A stretch of DNA of 8,851 bases from Acidimicrobiia bacterium (GTDB taxonomy: Bacteria; Actinomycetota; Acidimicrobiia; Acidimicrobiales; Ilumatobacteraceae), in assembly GCA_030425785.1 (NCBI GenBank), contig JAUHYJ010000122.1, positions 1 through 8,851 of the forward strand, given 5' to 3'. Shown piece after piece: positions 1-7,526 of this stretch. Below the pieces are notes generated by a model. It saw only the letters and a program-made list of their open reading frames with translations. It had not been told where the DNA came from and did no database searches. Each line of letters opens with the position of its first letter. Positions within the stretch are counted from its first letter, which is position 1. The position numbers were made by a program, and so were the translations under genes.

Positions 1-2034
1 CCCGATCTCGCTGTTGTTCAACGTCGTGGTGCGTGCGGTGACGATGGCCGCGACGAGATTCGAGTCGTCAACGTTCTCGAGCTCGACTTCGTCGAGCGTG
101 AGCGTGGCCGAGGCCGGCCCACTGGCATCGATGCCCCACCCGTTGGCGATCCGGCTGTCACGGATCGTGAGGTCCGTGTTCCCCGATGTCGCGCGAATCA
201 CCCGTTCGACGCTGTTGCCGGCGATGTCGAGATCCTCGAGCACGGCGCTCGGAGCGGTGATGTCGAAGATGAAGTCGTCGAGCTGCGAGATCTGGACGGG
301 GTGGACGCCCGTGCGCGGCGCGGTCGGCTCGTCGACACCGCGAATGGTGAGGCTGGCGCGCTGGATGTCGAGGTCGCCGCAGAACGCGCTGTCGGTCGTG
401 GTCGTGCACACGCTGCTCGGTAGCTGGATCGGGTTGGGACCGACGGCTGCGCCGGCGAACTCGATCGTCGACGTCGCCGAGGTCGCGTCGGCCTCCTGGA
501 TGGCGGCGCGCAGGGTGCAGCCGCCGGTCACGCTGACGCAGAGGCCGTCGCCGACGATCGCGTCGGGTGCATCGGTGGGCGTGTCGACGGTGAACGTCCG
601 GCCGTCGGCGACGTCAGGATCGCGCTCGACCGCGCCGATGTCGCAGCCCGTCGCCGGGCGGGGCAGGGCCCGTCCGTCGAGCGGGGTGGCGCACGCGCCG
701 ATGTCGAGTGCCGTCGACCCTGCCGCCGGCACGATGACCGGGAGCGGGTCGCCGACACCGGTGAGGACACCGCCGGCGGGCGCGATCGGCTCGAGTGCCG
801 GCGCCGTCGTGTTCACGGTGCCGTTCGACAGGTCGGGGGTGCCGATGAGCGCACAGCTGGCACCGAGGAAGTTCGTGCCGACGACGATCGGGTCGTTCTG
901 GATGATGCAGTCGCCCTCGGTGCCGAGGTTCCCGATGATGATCGAGTCCTGCAGGGTCGGCGTCCCCGGGCCGAGGAGGCCGACACTGCCGGTGCCGAGG
1001 GTGTTGCCGGTGTTCCCGGTGATGGTCACGTTCGTGAAGGTGACGCCGTCCGAGTCGCTGTACACCGCGGCGTTGACGTCGATCGTCGCCTGATTCCCGA
1101 CGATGGTGGTGTCGGTCAGGGTGAAGCCGGTCCCACCGTTCTTCAGGATGCCGCCGTAGAAATCGGCGGTGTTGTCGATGATGCTGGTGCGTGCGATGTC
1201 GAGCCGGTCGCACGTGCAGAGGATCGCACCGGCTTCGGCCGCCACGTTGTCGACGAACAACGAGTCGGTGATCGTGACGGTCGAGGCGGCGTTGGACACG
1301 TGGATCGCGCCGCCGTTCGAGGCACCGCCGGTGTTGGTGTCGAACGTCGTCCGGGTGACGGTCAGATTCCCCTGGTCCATGCCGATCGCGTTGCCGCCCG
1401 TGCCCGAGCCGTTGTCGACGAACGCGCTGTCCGTGACGACGACGTCGTTGGCCGCGTAGAGCGCGCCGCCCAGCTCGGCCGACGAATTGTTGTCGAAGGT
1501 GACGCGGTTCAGGCTCAGCGTTCCCGGCGCGATGTCGGACGACATGGCGCCGCCGCGCGCGCCGAACTCGGTGCCGTTCGCGAAGACGACGCCGGAGATC
1601 TCGACGTCGCCACCGCCGGTGAACGCGAGCATCTGCCCCGCCCCGGACACGACCGGCCGATCGATGAGCAGTGTCGGCCCGATGATCTGCAGCGTCTTGC
1701 CGGCCGGGACGTCGACGGTGATCGTGGGTCCGACACCGATCGTCGGCGCGGACCCCGCGTCGAACACGATGCTCGCTGTCGTGTCGGCCGTGGTCAGTTG
1801 CTGCGCCGCGTTCGAGAGTGCGGCGCGCAGTGTGCAGCCACCGCCGCCGTCGTTGCAGTCGACGTCACCGAGGTCGGCGTCGTCACCGTCGCCGGGCGCG
1901 TCGACGACCCAGTTCCCGTTCACCTGGGGGCCCGCGGCGACGCGGGTGTCGCTGCCGAGCGTGGTGACGATCGCCGTCGTCGCTGCGAGCGCCAGCGCAA
2001 GTGCGCCGGCAGTTGTCCGCCGTGGCCTGTTCAT
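1..2034 (-). CDS. Secreted modular beta-helix protein with two CSLREA modules and an internal choice-of-anchor Q module (3' end off window)
   Basis: The frame is open without a stop from the ATG at 2034-2032 to the left edge, giving 678 visible residues; the C-terminus is missing. Residues 1-34 look like a signal peptide: an RPRR positive patch, a hydrophobic Ala/Leu core at about 9-27, and a possible cleavage after VAA (32-34). A CSLREA-type module follows, with C60-x6-C67 and the motif CTLRAAL (67-73). Residues 140-370 are short, Asn/Thr/Asp-rich rungs with recurring GGA(I/L/M) and FxxN motifs (for example 161-163, 180-183, 189-192, 205-208, 241-244, 260-263), typical of right-handed parallel beta-helices. 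Residues 439-470 match the end of choice-of-anchor Q domains (TALDIG...CDIGAVE). A second CSLREA module starts at about 478, with C499-x6-C506 and CTLRAAI (506-512), followed by more rungs. It is probably exported and surface-associated; binding partner and function are unknown. A strong ribosome binding site supports the start. Confidence 0.85.
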   Translation of the reverse strand, partial: MNRPRRTTAGALALALAATTAIVTTLGSDTRVAAGPQVNGNWVVDAPGDGDDADLGDVDCNDGGGGCTLRAALSNAAQQLTTADTTASIVFDAGSAPTIGVGPTITVDVPAGKTLQIIGPTLLIDRPVVSGAGQMLAFTGGGDVEISGVVFANGTEFGARGGAMSSDIAPGTLSLNRVTFDNNSSAELGGALYAANDVVVTDSAFVDNGSGTGGNAIGMDQGNLTVTRTTFDTNTGGASNGGAIHVSNAASTVTITDSLFVDNVAAEAGAILCTCDRLDIARTSIIDNTADFYGGILKNGGTGFTLTDTTIVGNQATIDVNAAVYSDSDGVTFTNVTITGNTGNTLGTGSVGLLGPGTPTLQDSIIIGNLGTEGDCIIQNDPIVVGTNFLGASCALIGTPDLSNGTVNTTAPALEPIAPAGGVLTGVGDPLPVIVPAAGSTALDIGACATPLDGRALPRPATGCDIGAVERDPDVADGRTFTVDTPTDAPDAIVGDGLCVSVTGGCTLRAAIQEADATSATSTIEFAGAAVGPNPIQLPSSVCTTTTDSAFCGDLDIQRASLTIRGVDEPTAPRTGVHPVQISQLDDFIFDITAPSAVLEDLDIAGNSVERVIRATSGNTDLTIRDSRIANGWGIDASGPASATLTLDEVELENVDDSNLVAAIVTARTTTLNNSEIG

Positions 2035-2040
2035 GGTCGT

Positions 2041-2047
2041 CCCTCCC
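2041..2047 (-). promoter_or_regulatory. Ribosome binding site of the beta-helix gene
   Basis: On the minus strand the sequence reads GGGAGGG and ends 6 nt before the ATG at 2034. This is a near-ideal Shine-Dalgarno match. It fixes the start, and it contrasts with the cyclase gene upstream, which has none. Confidence 0.8.
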
Positions 2048-2070
2048 GGAACCGGTGACCGCAGAACGTG

Positions 2071-2076
2071 ACAGTA
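2071..2076 (-). promoter_or_regulatory. Possible -10 element of the beta-helix gene
   Basis: The minus strand reads TACTGT, which fits the actinobacterial TANNNT -10 consensus. Transcription would begin near 2064, giving a leader of about 30 nt that contains the GGGAGGG ribosome binding site. No convincing -35 hexamer lies 16-18 bp upstream, so the call rests on the -10 and its position only. Confidence 0.35.
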
Positions 2077-2080
2077 GAGT

Positions 2081-2126
2081 GGTCGTTGCCACGCTGCGAG
2101 AGACAACGGTCACACAGGTCGTTGCC
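2081..2126. repeat. Exact 10-bp direct repeat and small inverted repeat in the intergenic gap
   Basis: GGTCGTTGCC occurs at 2081-2090 and again at 2117-2126, start to start 36 bp. Between and overlapping them, CAACG (2104-2108) and CGTTG (2120-2124) form an inverted pair with an 11-nt spacer. The copy at 2081 lies just upstream of the possible -10 box at 2071-2076, so the pair is placed like an operator for the beta-helix gene. The regulator is unknown, and a chance repeat in GC-rich DNA is possible. Confidence 0.35.
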
Positions 2127-2160
2127 GATGCGCAACTCCGGGCGGCGTCGTGACGTGCTC

Positions 2161-2174
2161 ACCGGGTCGCCGGT
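2161..2174 (-). terminator. Weak hairpin directly after the cyclase stop codon
   Basis: ACCGG (2161-2165) and CCGGT (2170-2174) form a perfect 5-bp stem around a 4-nt loop, immediately downstream of the cyclase TGA (2177-2175). There is no U-tract, so this is at best a weak terminator or mRNA end-stabilising hairpin. Confidence 0.2.
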
Positions 2175-5100
2175 TCACCCGTTCAGCGAGTCACCGGCGA
2201 CCGCGGCTGGCATCGGTGGGGGCCGTTCGACGGCGAGCCGGGCGAAGATCTCGTCGGCCTCCGCGCCGGCGTCGTCGTCACCGAGCAGCCGCTGTCGTGC
2301 CGCGAGCAGCTGTGCGAGCTCGAATGGGACGACGGCGACGCGGGCGCGTTCGATCAGAGCAGTGAGCGATGCGTCGGTCTCGTCGCGGTCGGCGGTGGTG
2401 AACGCCCGGAGGCGGCCGGCGTACAACGCGAGCGTGACCTCGGCGTCGAGGTCGGCGGCGGTCGGCCAGTCGAACCCGGTCCCGGCGCCGCGCACCATCT
2501 CGTTCTCGATCGAACGGAGGCGGACCTCGGTCACATAGGCGGAAGCACCGAGTTCGTCGAAGGCGTCGCCGGCCCGGCGGAGGTGCGCGGCCGCGTCGTC
2601 GAAGTCGCCGGTGCGGGTCGCCAGCCGACCGAGGTTCGCCTCGAGGAGGGCGAGCCCGATCGCGTATCCCGTCGCCCGCCACGCGCGGCTCGCCTCGCGG
2701 AACAGTGCTCGGGCGTCGTCGTAGTGACCCTGGTCGCTCATGATCTCGGCGATGTTGTGCCGGCACGTGGCCTCGGACACCGCGTGGCCGTGGTCGGCCG
2801 ACCGGACCGCCGCATCCCGGTACAGCCGGACGGCGTCGACCCAGTTGCCCTCGTAGTACGCATCGGTTGCCCGGTTGCTGAGGTACTTCGCCTCGCCGAT
2901 CGGATCGCCGGCCTTGCGGTAGAGCTCGGCGACGTCGGGTCGAGCGACCTCGACCCCTTCCCAGCCCAGGTTGGTGACGAGGTTGTCGACCATCAGGGCG
3001 GCGTGCGCTGCGGTGGGCCAATCCGCCGTGAGCTGGGCCTTGCTCAGCGCGCTGGTCGCGAGGTCCCAGGCCTCGGCGTAGCGCGATCGGCGGATCGCGA
3101 TCACGCTGCGCGCCGACAGGACGCGCGCCTGTTCGCGCAGCGCGGTCGACCAGGTCTCGCGCGCGAGTTCGCCGGTGGCTCTCGCGAGCAGTCGGGTGGC
3201 GCGGTCGTTGTCGCCAGTGCGTTCGCAGACTTCGGCTCGCTTGCGGAGGATGCGCGCCAATGGCACGCCGGCGTCGGTGTGGCGCTGAGCCAGGAGGAGC
3301 GCGTCGTCGGCCGCGGCGAAGTCGCCGATCACCTCGTAGGCGTCACCGGCGCGCTCTGCGATGTCCCGGAGCTCGTCGGTGTTCGACACCGCGGCTCGGG
3401 CGCCGAGGGCCAGCGAGTACAGCCGCCCGGCGTCGTCGTACATGGCGGCGTCTGCCGCCGCGGCGGCGGCGGCGGTCGAGTAGCGCCATGTCCGGTCGCG
3501 GTCGCTGCCACGGTCGGCGTGGAAGGCGAGGATGGCCAGTTGTTCACGTGACGCGGTCGCACCTCGCTCCTCGAGGACTTCGATGAGGCGTCGGTGCAGC
3601 TGGCGCCGGTTCCGGTACGACAACCCGCCGTAGACGACCCGGTGGTACGTGTCGAACCGGAAGCGGACCTCGCCGGGGCCGACCCGCTCGAGGAACCGAT
3701 CGAGTCGGTCCCAGCGATCCTGCCGCCGGAACAGGTCGGGATCGACCATCTCGGCGAGGAGCGCGATGTCGACGTCGGACCCGAGCACCGAGGCGGTCCG
3801 CAGGAGCCGCCGGTCGGCCGGCTCGAGCGTGTCGATGCGGCTCTCGACCATCGCCTCGAGTGAGCCGGGGATCTCGGCGTCGGGGTCCTCTGCCAGTGCC
3901 CGTACGAGCTCGCCCGCGAACAGCGGGTTTCCCTCGGACCGCTGGACCACCGATCGGACCGCGGCCGGGGTGGCGGCCACGTCGCCGAGGAGATCGTCGA
4001 CCATCTGCGCCACGTCCTCGGTGGTGAGCGGACCGAGTTCGATCCGTTCGCCGGCCAGCGACTCCTGTGGGCCGGCCGTCGCGACGACGAGCAGTGGTGC
4101 CTCGACCGGATCGCGGTCGAGGAGTTCGATCAGCTCGCGAGTGGCGTCGTCGGCGTGCTGGATGTCGTCGACGACGACGAGCGTCGGGCGGGCGATCGTC
4201 GTGACGAGGATCTCCCGCAGGAGCTGGAGCGTCCGGTCCCGGCGGAACTCGGCGACGATCAGGTCGGCCTCCGGCGTCTGGGGGACGATGGCGTCGATCG
4301 TGTCGGCGATCAACGGCGCATACGGGAGCACGTTCGGAGCGTGGGAGGCGAGCCAGCCGAGCAGGGCTTCACCGCAGGCCTCCGCGCCGATGTCGGGATC
4401 GACGCCGATCAGCGACCGCATGAGCGGCTGGGTGACCGACCAGGCCGAGAGCCGGTCGAACGGCTGGCAGCGGGCGATCGTGACCGCGACGTCGGCGCGC
4501 CGGATCGGTTCGATGGCGAGTCGCGTCTTGCCGATGCCCGGGATCCCGGTCACCACGACCACCTGTCCGGTCCCCGCCCATGCTCGGTCGGCGGCGCTCA
4601 GCAGCGTGTCGAGCTCGGCGCGGCGCCCGACCAGATCGTGCATGGTCCGATCGACCTCCAGGCGCCGACCGAGGTGCCGTCCCAGTCGGCCGGCGTAGAT
4701 CGGGTTGCTCTTGCCCTTGACCCGGAAAGGTTCGAGCGGCTCGTACTCGAAGCGGGACGACGCCCACTCCATGGCGGGGCGACTGACGACGATCTCGCCG
4801 GCATCGGCCTTCGCCATGAGCCGTGCGGCGAGGTTCACGGCATCGCCGAGCACCGTGTAGGTGCGACGCCGGTCCGAACCGAGGTCGCCGGCGAACACCG
4901 CACCTCGGTTCACGCCGGCGCGTAGTTCGAGCCCCGGGTCGGCGTCCACGATCTCCCGCACGGCGCGGAGCATCCGCTCCTCGTCGGCACCTCGGGACAG
5001 CGGCGCCCCGGCGGTGATGATGAGCTTGCCGCCGTCCGGGTACACGTCGTTCGAGAGGACGAACACGCCGTACCGCTGGCACGCCGCGCCGATCGCGTCG

Positions 5101-5924
5101 GCGAAGGCCTGCAGACGAGCGGCGACCTCGTCGGTCCGTCCGTCGGCGACCAGCGCGTCGGTGCCGTGGAAGCCGATGAAGGCGATGGCCACCTGGCGGT
5201 GCTCGTTGGCCGCGCCGGCTTCGATCTGGGCGAGCTGATCGGGCGGGATGAAGTCGGCCGGTGGCCGGTGGCCGGTGGTGTCGTCGTCGGCCGACCACGT
5301 CCACCGCGGCGAGCGTCGCAGCACGACGCCGCCGTCGATCCGTGCCCCGAGCGACGAGGCGGGGAGTCGGTCGGCCGTCGAGTGGCTGAGCAGCACCATG
5401 CCCCGCTCCGCAGCACCCTCGGCGGTGACGGTCGCGGTCGGCCCGGGCCCGGTGACGAGCAGATCGGGCGTGCCGATGTCGATCGCGACGACGTGATGGA
5501 CGCCGGCGTGCATGCCGATCGAGACGCCCAGTCGGACGCGCTTGCCGTCCGTCGTCGATCGACGCCGCCGGATCGTGCGGCGCATCGCGGCCGCGGCGCT
5601 GGCGGCTCGCTCGGCGTGGTGCCGACCGTCGAAGAACACGAGGATCGCGTCGCCGCCGAACTTGACCACGTCGCCGCCGCGCTCGTGGCAGTCCTCGATC
5701 ATCCCGTCGAAGCAGTCGCAGATCAGCAGCGACAGCTCCTCGGCGCCTTCACGGCCTCGGTCGGCGAGCCGCTCCGACAGTGCCGTGAAGCCGGAGATGT
5801 CGGCGGAGACGAGGGTGCCCTCGAGCGCCTGCCAACGCTCGCCGGCCGGCCAGCCGAGCAGGAGGCGCGGCACGTACGACCGAAGCAGCATGTCGGGAGT
5901 GGCCGTCCCATCCATCGCCGCCAC
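2175..5924 (-). CDS. Soluble-adenylyl-cyclase-like protein: tandem class III cyclase domains, P-loop ATPase, TPR-like tail
   Basis: Predicted cytosolic enzyme making cAMP from ATP, with a large ATPase/helical body for sensing or partner binding. Numbering is from the GTG at 5924. C1 (about 35-190) has metal-binding D42 in SADISGFT and the K88-x3-D92 motif of KFGGD. C2 (about 242-415) lacks those metals but keeps YTVLGDAVNLAARL with T357, N364 and R368, so the two domains should form one composite site. The ATPase module follows: Walker A GIPGIGKT (460-467), Walker B VVVDD (about 583-587), an EGNPLF motif near 665 and a winged-helix-like stretch at about 690-800. Ala-rich TPR-like helices run from about 815 to 1240. 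No membrane segment is seen. This domain order matches mammalian soluble adenylyl cyclase and many large actinobacterial cyclases. The start is uncertain: the ATG at 5915, three codons in, fits a leaderless transcript better. The physiological signal is unknown. Confidence 0.9.
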   Translation of the reverse strand: MAAMDGTATPDMLLRSYVPRLLLGWPAGERWQALEGTLVSADISGFTALSERLADRGREGAEELSLLICDCFDGMIEDCHERGGDVVKFGGDAILVFFDGRHHAERAASAAAAMRRTIRRRRSTTDGKRVRLGVSIGMHAGVHHVVAIDIGTPDLLVTGPGPTATVTAEGAAERGMVLLSHSTADRLPASSLGARIDGGVVLRRSPRWTWSADDDTTGHRPPADFIPPDQLAQIEAGAANEHRQVAIAFIGFHGTDALVADGRTDEVAARLQAFADAIGAACQRYGVFVLSNDVYPDGGKLIITAGAPLSRGADEERMLRAVREIVDADPGLELRAGVNRGAVFAGDLGSDRRRTYTVLGDAVNLAARLMAKADAGEIVVSRPAMEWASSRFEYEPLEPFRVKGKSNPIYAGRLGRHLGRRLEVDRTMHDLVGRRAELDTLLSAADRAWAGTGQVVVVTGIPGIGKTRLAIEPIRRADVAVTIARCQPFDRLSAWSVTQPLMRSLIGVDPDIGAEACGEALLGWLASHAPNVLPYAPLIADTIDAIVPQTPEADLIVAEFRRDRTLQLLREILVTTIARPTLVVVDDIQHADDATRELIELLDRDPVEAPLLVVATAGPQESLAGERIELGPLTTEDVAQMVDDLLGDVAATPAAVRSVVQRSEGNPLFAGELVRALAEDPDAEIPGSLEAMVESRIDTLEPADRRLLRTASVLGSDVDIALLAEMVDPDLFRRQDRWDRLDRFLERVGPGEVRFRFDTYHRVVYGGLSYRNRRQLHRRLIEVLEERGATASREQLAILAFHADRGSDRDRTWRYSTAAAAAAADAAMYDDAGRLYSLALGARAAVSNTDELRDIAERAGDAYEVIGDFAAADDALLLAQRHTDAGVPLARILRKRAEVCERTGDNDRATRLLARATGELARETWSTALREQARVLSARSVIAIRRSRYAEAWDLATSALSKAQLTADWPTAAHAALMVDNLVTNLGWEGVEVARPDVAELYRKAGDPIGEAKYLSNRATDAYYEGNWVDAVRLYRDAAVRSADHGHAVSEATCRHNIAEIMSDQGHYDDARALFREASRAWRATGYAIGLALLEANLGRLATRTGDFDDAAAHLRRAGDAFDELGASAYVTEVRLRSIENEMVRGAGTGFDWPTAADLDAEVTLALYAGRLRAFTTADRDETDASLTALIERARVAVVPFELAQLLAARQRLLGDDDAGAEADEIFARLAVERPPPMPAAVAGDSLNG

Positions 5925-5928
5925 ACTA
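5923..5928 (-). promoter_or_regulatory. Possible -10 element for a leaderless cyclase transcript
   Basis: The minus strand reads TAGTGT, a TANNNT match, followed by exactly 7 nt (GGCGGCG) and then the ATG at 5915-5913. That spacing would put the first transcribed base at or next to the ATG, as in leaderless actinobacterial mRNAs. No Shine-Dalgarno sequence precedes either the GTG at 5924 or the ATG at 5915, which supports this reading. The GTG would overlap the -10 box. No clear -35 is seen. Confidence 0.4.
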
Positions 5929-5970
5929 GGCCGGTGGCGCGATCGTGAGCCGAGGGCCGACGGCGAGCGT

Positions 5971-5977
5971 GGCAGGA
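5971..5977 (+). promoter_or_regulatory. Ribosome binding site of malQ
   Basis: GGCAGGA lies 8 nt before the ATG at 5986. The AGGA core is a modest Shine-Dalgarno match. It favours this ATG over start codons further upstream, which fall inside the oppositely oriented cyclase gene. Confidence 0.5.
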
Positions 5978-5985
5978 TTCGTCAC

Positions 5986-7506
5986 ATGGCTCGCCGGTCG
6001 CCGTTTCCCCGTCGCACGTTCGGCGTGCTGCTCCACCCGACGTCGCTCGCCGGCCCCGAGCCGATCGGCACGCTCGGCGCGGAGGCACACGAGTGGGTCG
6101 ACTGGCTGGCGTCGACCGGGGCCGGTCTGTGGCAGGTGCTCCCGCTCACCTACACCGGCGACGAGGACTCGCCGTACTTCAGCCCGGCCTCGTTCGCGGG
6201 CAACCCGTGGCTGATCGATCTGCGCGAGCTCGCCGCCGCCGGCCTGCTCGCCGACGACGATCGTGGCGCCGCCCGCGTCGACACGCCCATCGACACACCG
6301 GTCGACTTCTCGGCGATGCGGGCGTGGAAGCGCCCCCGCCTGCATCGGGCAGCCGCGGCGTTCCTCGCCGACCGGACGCACCCGTGGCGAGACGACTACG
6401 ACCGGTTCGTCGCCGAGTCCGACTGGCTCGCCGACGCGTGCCACTTCGTCGCCCGCAAGGAGGCCGAGCCCGGCCGACCGTGGTGGGAGTGGGACGAGCC
6501 GCTGCGGCGTCGGCGACCGGCCGCGGTGGCCAGCTCGCGACGCGAGCTCGCCGACGTGATCGAGCGCGAGCAGGCACTCCAGTACTTCGTCGACCGGCAG
6601 TGGCGCCGGGTGCGGTCGCAGGCGAACGCCGCCGGCATCGCGATCCTCGGCGACGTCCCGATCTACGTCGCGCCCGACTCCGCGGACGTCTGGGCGCACC
6701 AGGAGTTGTTCGAGCTCGACGGCGACGGCCGCCTCGTCGTGCAGGCGGGTGTCCCGCCCGACTACTTCAGCGAGACCGGCCAGCTCTGGGGCAACCCGAT
6801 CTACCGGTGGGACGTGATGGCGGCCGACGGCTTCGACTGGTGGATGCGGCGCCTCCGACGTGCGCTCGACCAGGCCGATCTCGTCCGCATCGATCACTTC
6901 CGTGCCTTGTCGGCGTACTGGGCCGTCCCGGTCGACGACGACACCGCGATCGACGGTGAGTGGGTCGTCGGCCCGGGCCAGGCCTTCGTCGACGCCGTGC
7001 GAGCTGCGTTCCCCGACCTGCCGATCGTCGCCGAGGACCTCGGCGACCTCGACGACGCCGTCCACCGGCTCCGCGACCGCAACGGGCTGGTCGGCATGCG
7101 CGTGCTCCAGTTCGGGCTCACCGACCGCGAGCCGAACGAGCACCACCCGGACGAGATCGTCGAGCGGTCGATCGTCTACACCGGCACCCACGACAACGAC
7201 ACGCTCGCGTCATGGTGGGACGGGCTGACGCGCAGCCAGCGGGCGCGGGCCCGCGCGGCGACCGACATGCCACCTCGCATCCGCACTCGACGGGCCGTGC
7301 ACCACATCGTCGGGGTCGCGATGCGCACCCCCGCGGTGGCGGCCGTCGTGCCGCTGCAGGATCTGCTGGCGCTCGGCGGTGACGCCCGGATGAACACACC
7401 CGGCACCAGCACCGGGAACTGGCGGTGGCGGATGCCGGCGGGTTGCCTGACGCCCGGCCTGGCGGCCGATCTGGCCGCGCTGGGCGTCCGTGGCGAACGT
7501 GCGTGA
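5986..7506 (+). CDS. malQ: 4-alpha-glucanotransferase (amylomaltase, GH77)
   Basis: MalQ moves alpha-1,4-glucan segments between maltodextrins, releasing glucose, in cytosolic maltose/maltodextrin or glycogen metabolism. The product has 506 residues, the usual size for compact Thermus-type amylomaltases, and looks full length. The N-terminus has the family pattern RTFGVLLHPTSLAGP, followed by SPYFSPASFAGNP (62-74). The substrate-loop region reads PPDYFSETGQLWGNP (257-271). The three catalytic carboxylates are visible: nucleophile D303 in VRIDHFRAL, acid/base E350 in PIVAEDLGDL, and D403 in YTGTHDNDT. No signal peptide is seen. The frame stays open 474 nt upstream, but that stretch is antisense to the cyclase gene and unlike GH77 proteins, so the ATG at 5986 is chosen. 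It is divergent from the cyclase gene, and no other glycogen or maltose gene lies in the window. Confidence 0.96.
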   Translation: MARRSPFPRRTFGVLLHPTSLAGPEPIGTLGAEAHEWVDWLASTGAGLWQVLPLTYTGDEDSPYFSPASFAGNPWLIDLRELAAAGLLADDDRGAARVDTPIDTPVDFSAMRAWKRPRLHRAAAAFLADRTHPWRDDYDRFVAESDWLADACHFVARKEAEPGRPWWEWDEPLRRRRPAAVASSRRELADVIEREQALQYFVDRQWRRVRSQANAAGIAILGDVPIYVAPDSADVWAHQELFELDGDGRLVVQAGVPPDYFSETGQLWGNPIYRWDVMAADGFDWWMRRLRRALDQADLVRIDHFRALSAYWAVPVDDDTAIDGEWVVGPGQAFVDAVRAAFPDLPIVAEDLGDLDDAVHRLRDRNGLVGMRVLQFGLTDREPNEHHPDEIVERSIVYTGTHDNDTLASWWDGLTRSQRARARAATDMPPRIRTRRAVHHIVGVAMRTPAVAAVVPLQDLLALGGDARMNTPGTSTGNWRWRMPAGCLTPGLAADLAALGVRGERA

Positions 7507-7526
7507 GTCTGCCGAGGCCGTCAGAC
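7507..7526. terminator. Inverted repeat between convergent stop codons
   Basis: GTCTG (7507-7511) pairs with CAGAC (7522-7526) across a 10-nt spacer that contains a smaller GCC/GGC pair. It lies between the malQ TGA (7504-7506) and the membrane-protein stop (7523-7521), overlapping the latter. The position suits a bidirectional transcription end, but the stem is short and has no U-tract. Confidence 0.25.

Noticed and set aside
14..1093. Plus-strand open frame of 359 codons opposite the beta-helix gene
   Set aside because: The minus frame shows a signal peptide, CSLREA and choice-of-anchor motifs and a strong ribosome binding site. The plus frame is a Ser/Val/Pro-rich shadow caused by GC-rich codon use.
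3463..3480. Run of GCGGCGGCGG-type triplets, considered as a microsatellite
   Set aside because: It encodes an Ala-rich stretch of a TPR-like helix in the cyclase gene; alanine runs are expected in such helices in GC-rich genomes.
3649..4698. Plus-strand open frame of 349 codons inside the cyclase gene
   Set aside because: It is Ser/Arg-rich, has no recognisable domain, and lies opposite the conserved Walker A and B region of the cyclase-ATPase.
5512..5985. malQ frame open for 474 nt upstream of the chosen ATG, which would give a 664-residue protein
   Set aside because: The extra part is exactly antisense to the conserved C1 cyclase domain, is low-complexity Ser/Arg/Pro-rich, and has no similarity to GH77 N-termini. 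The GH77 homology begins right after the ATG at 5986, which has an AGGA site.
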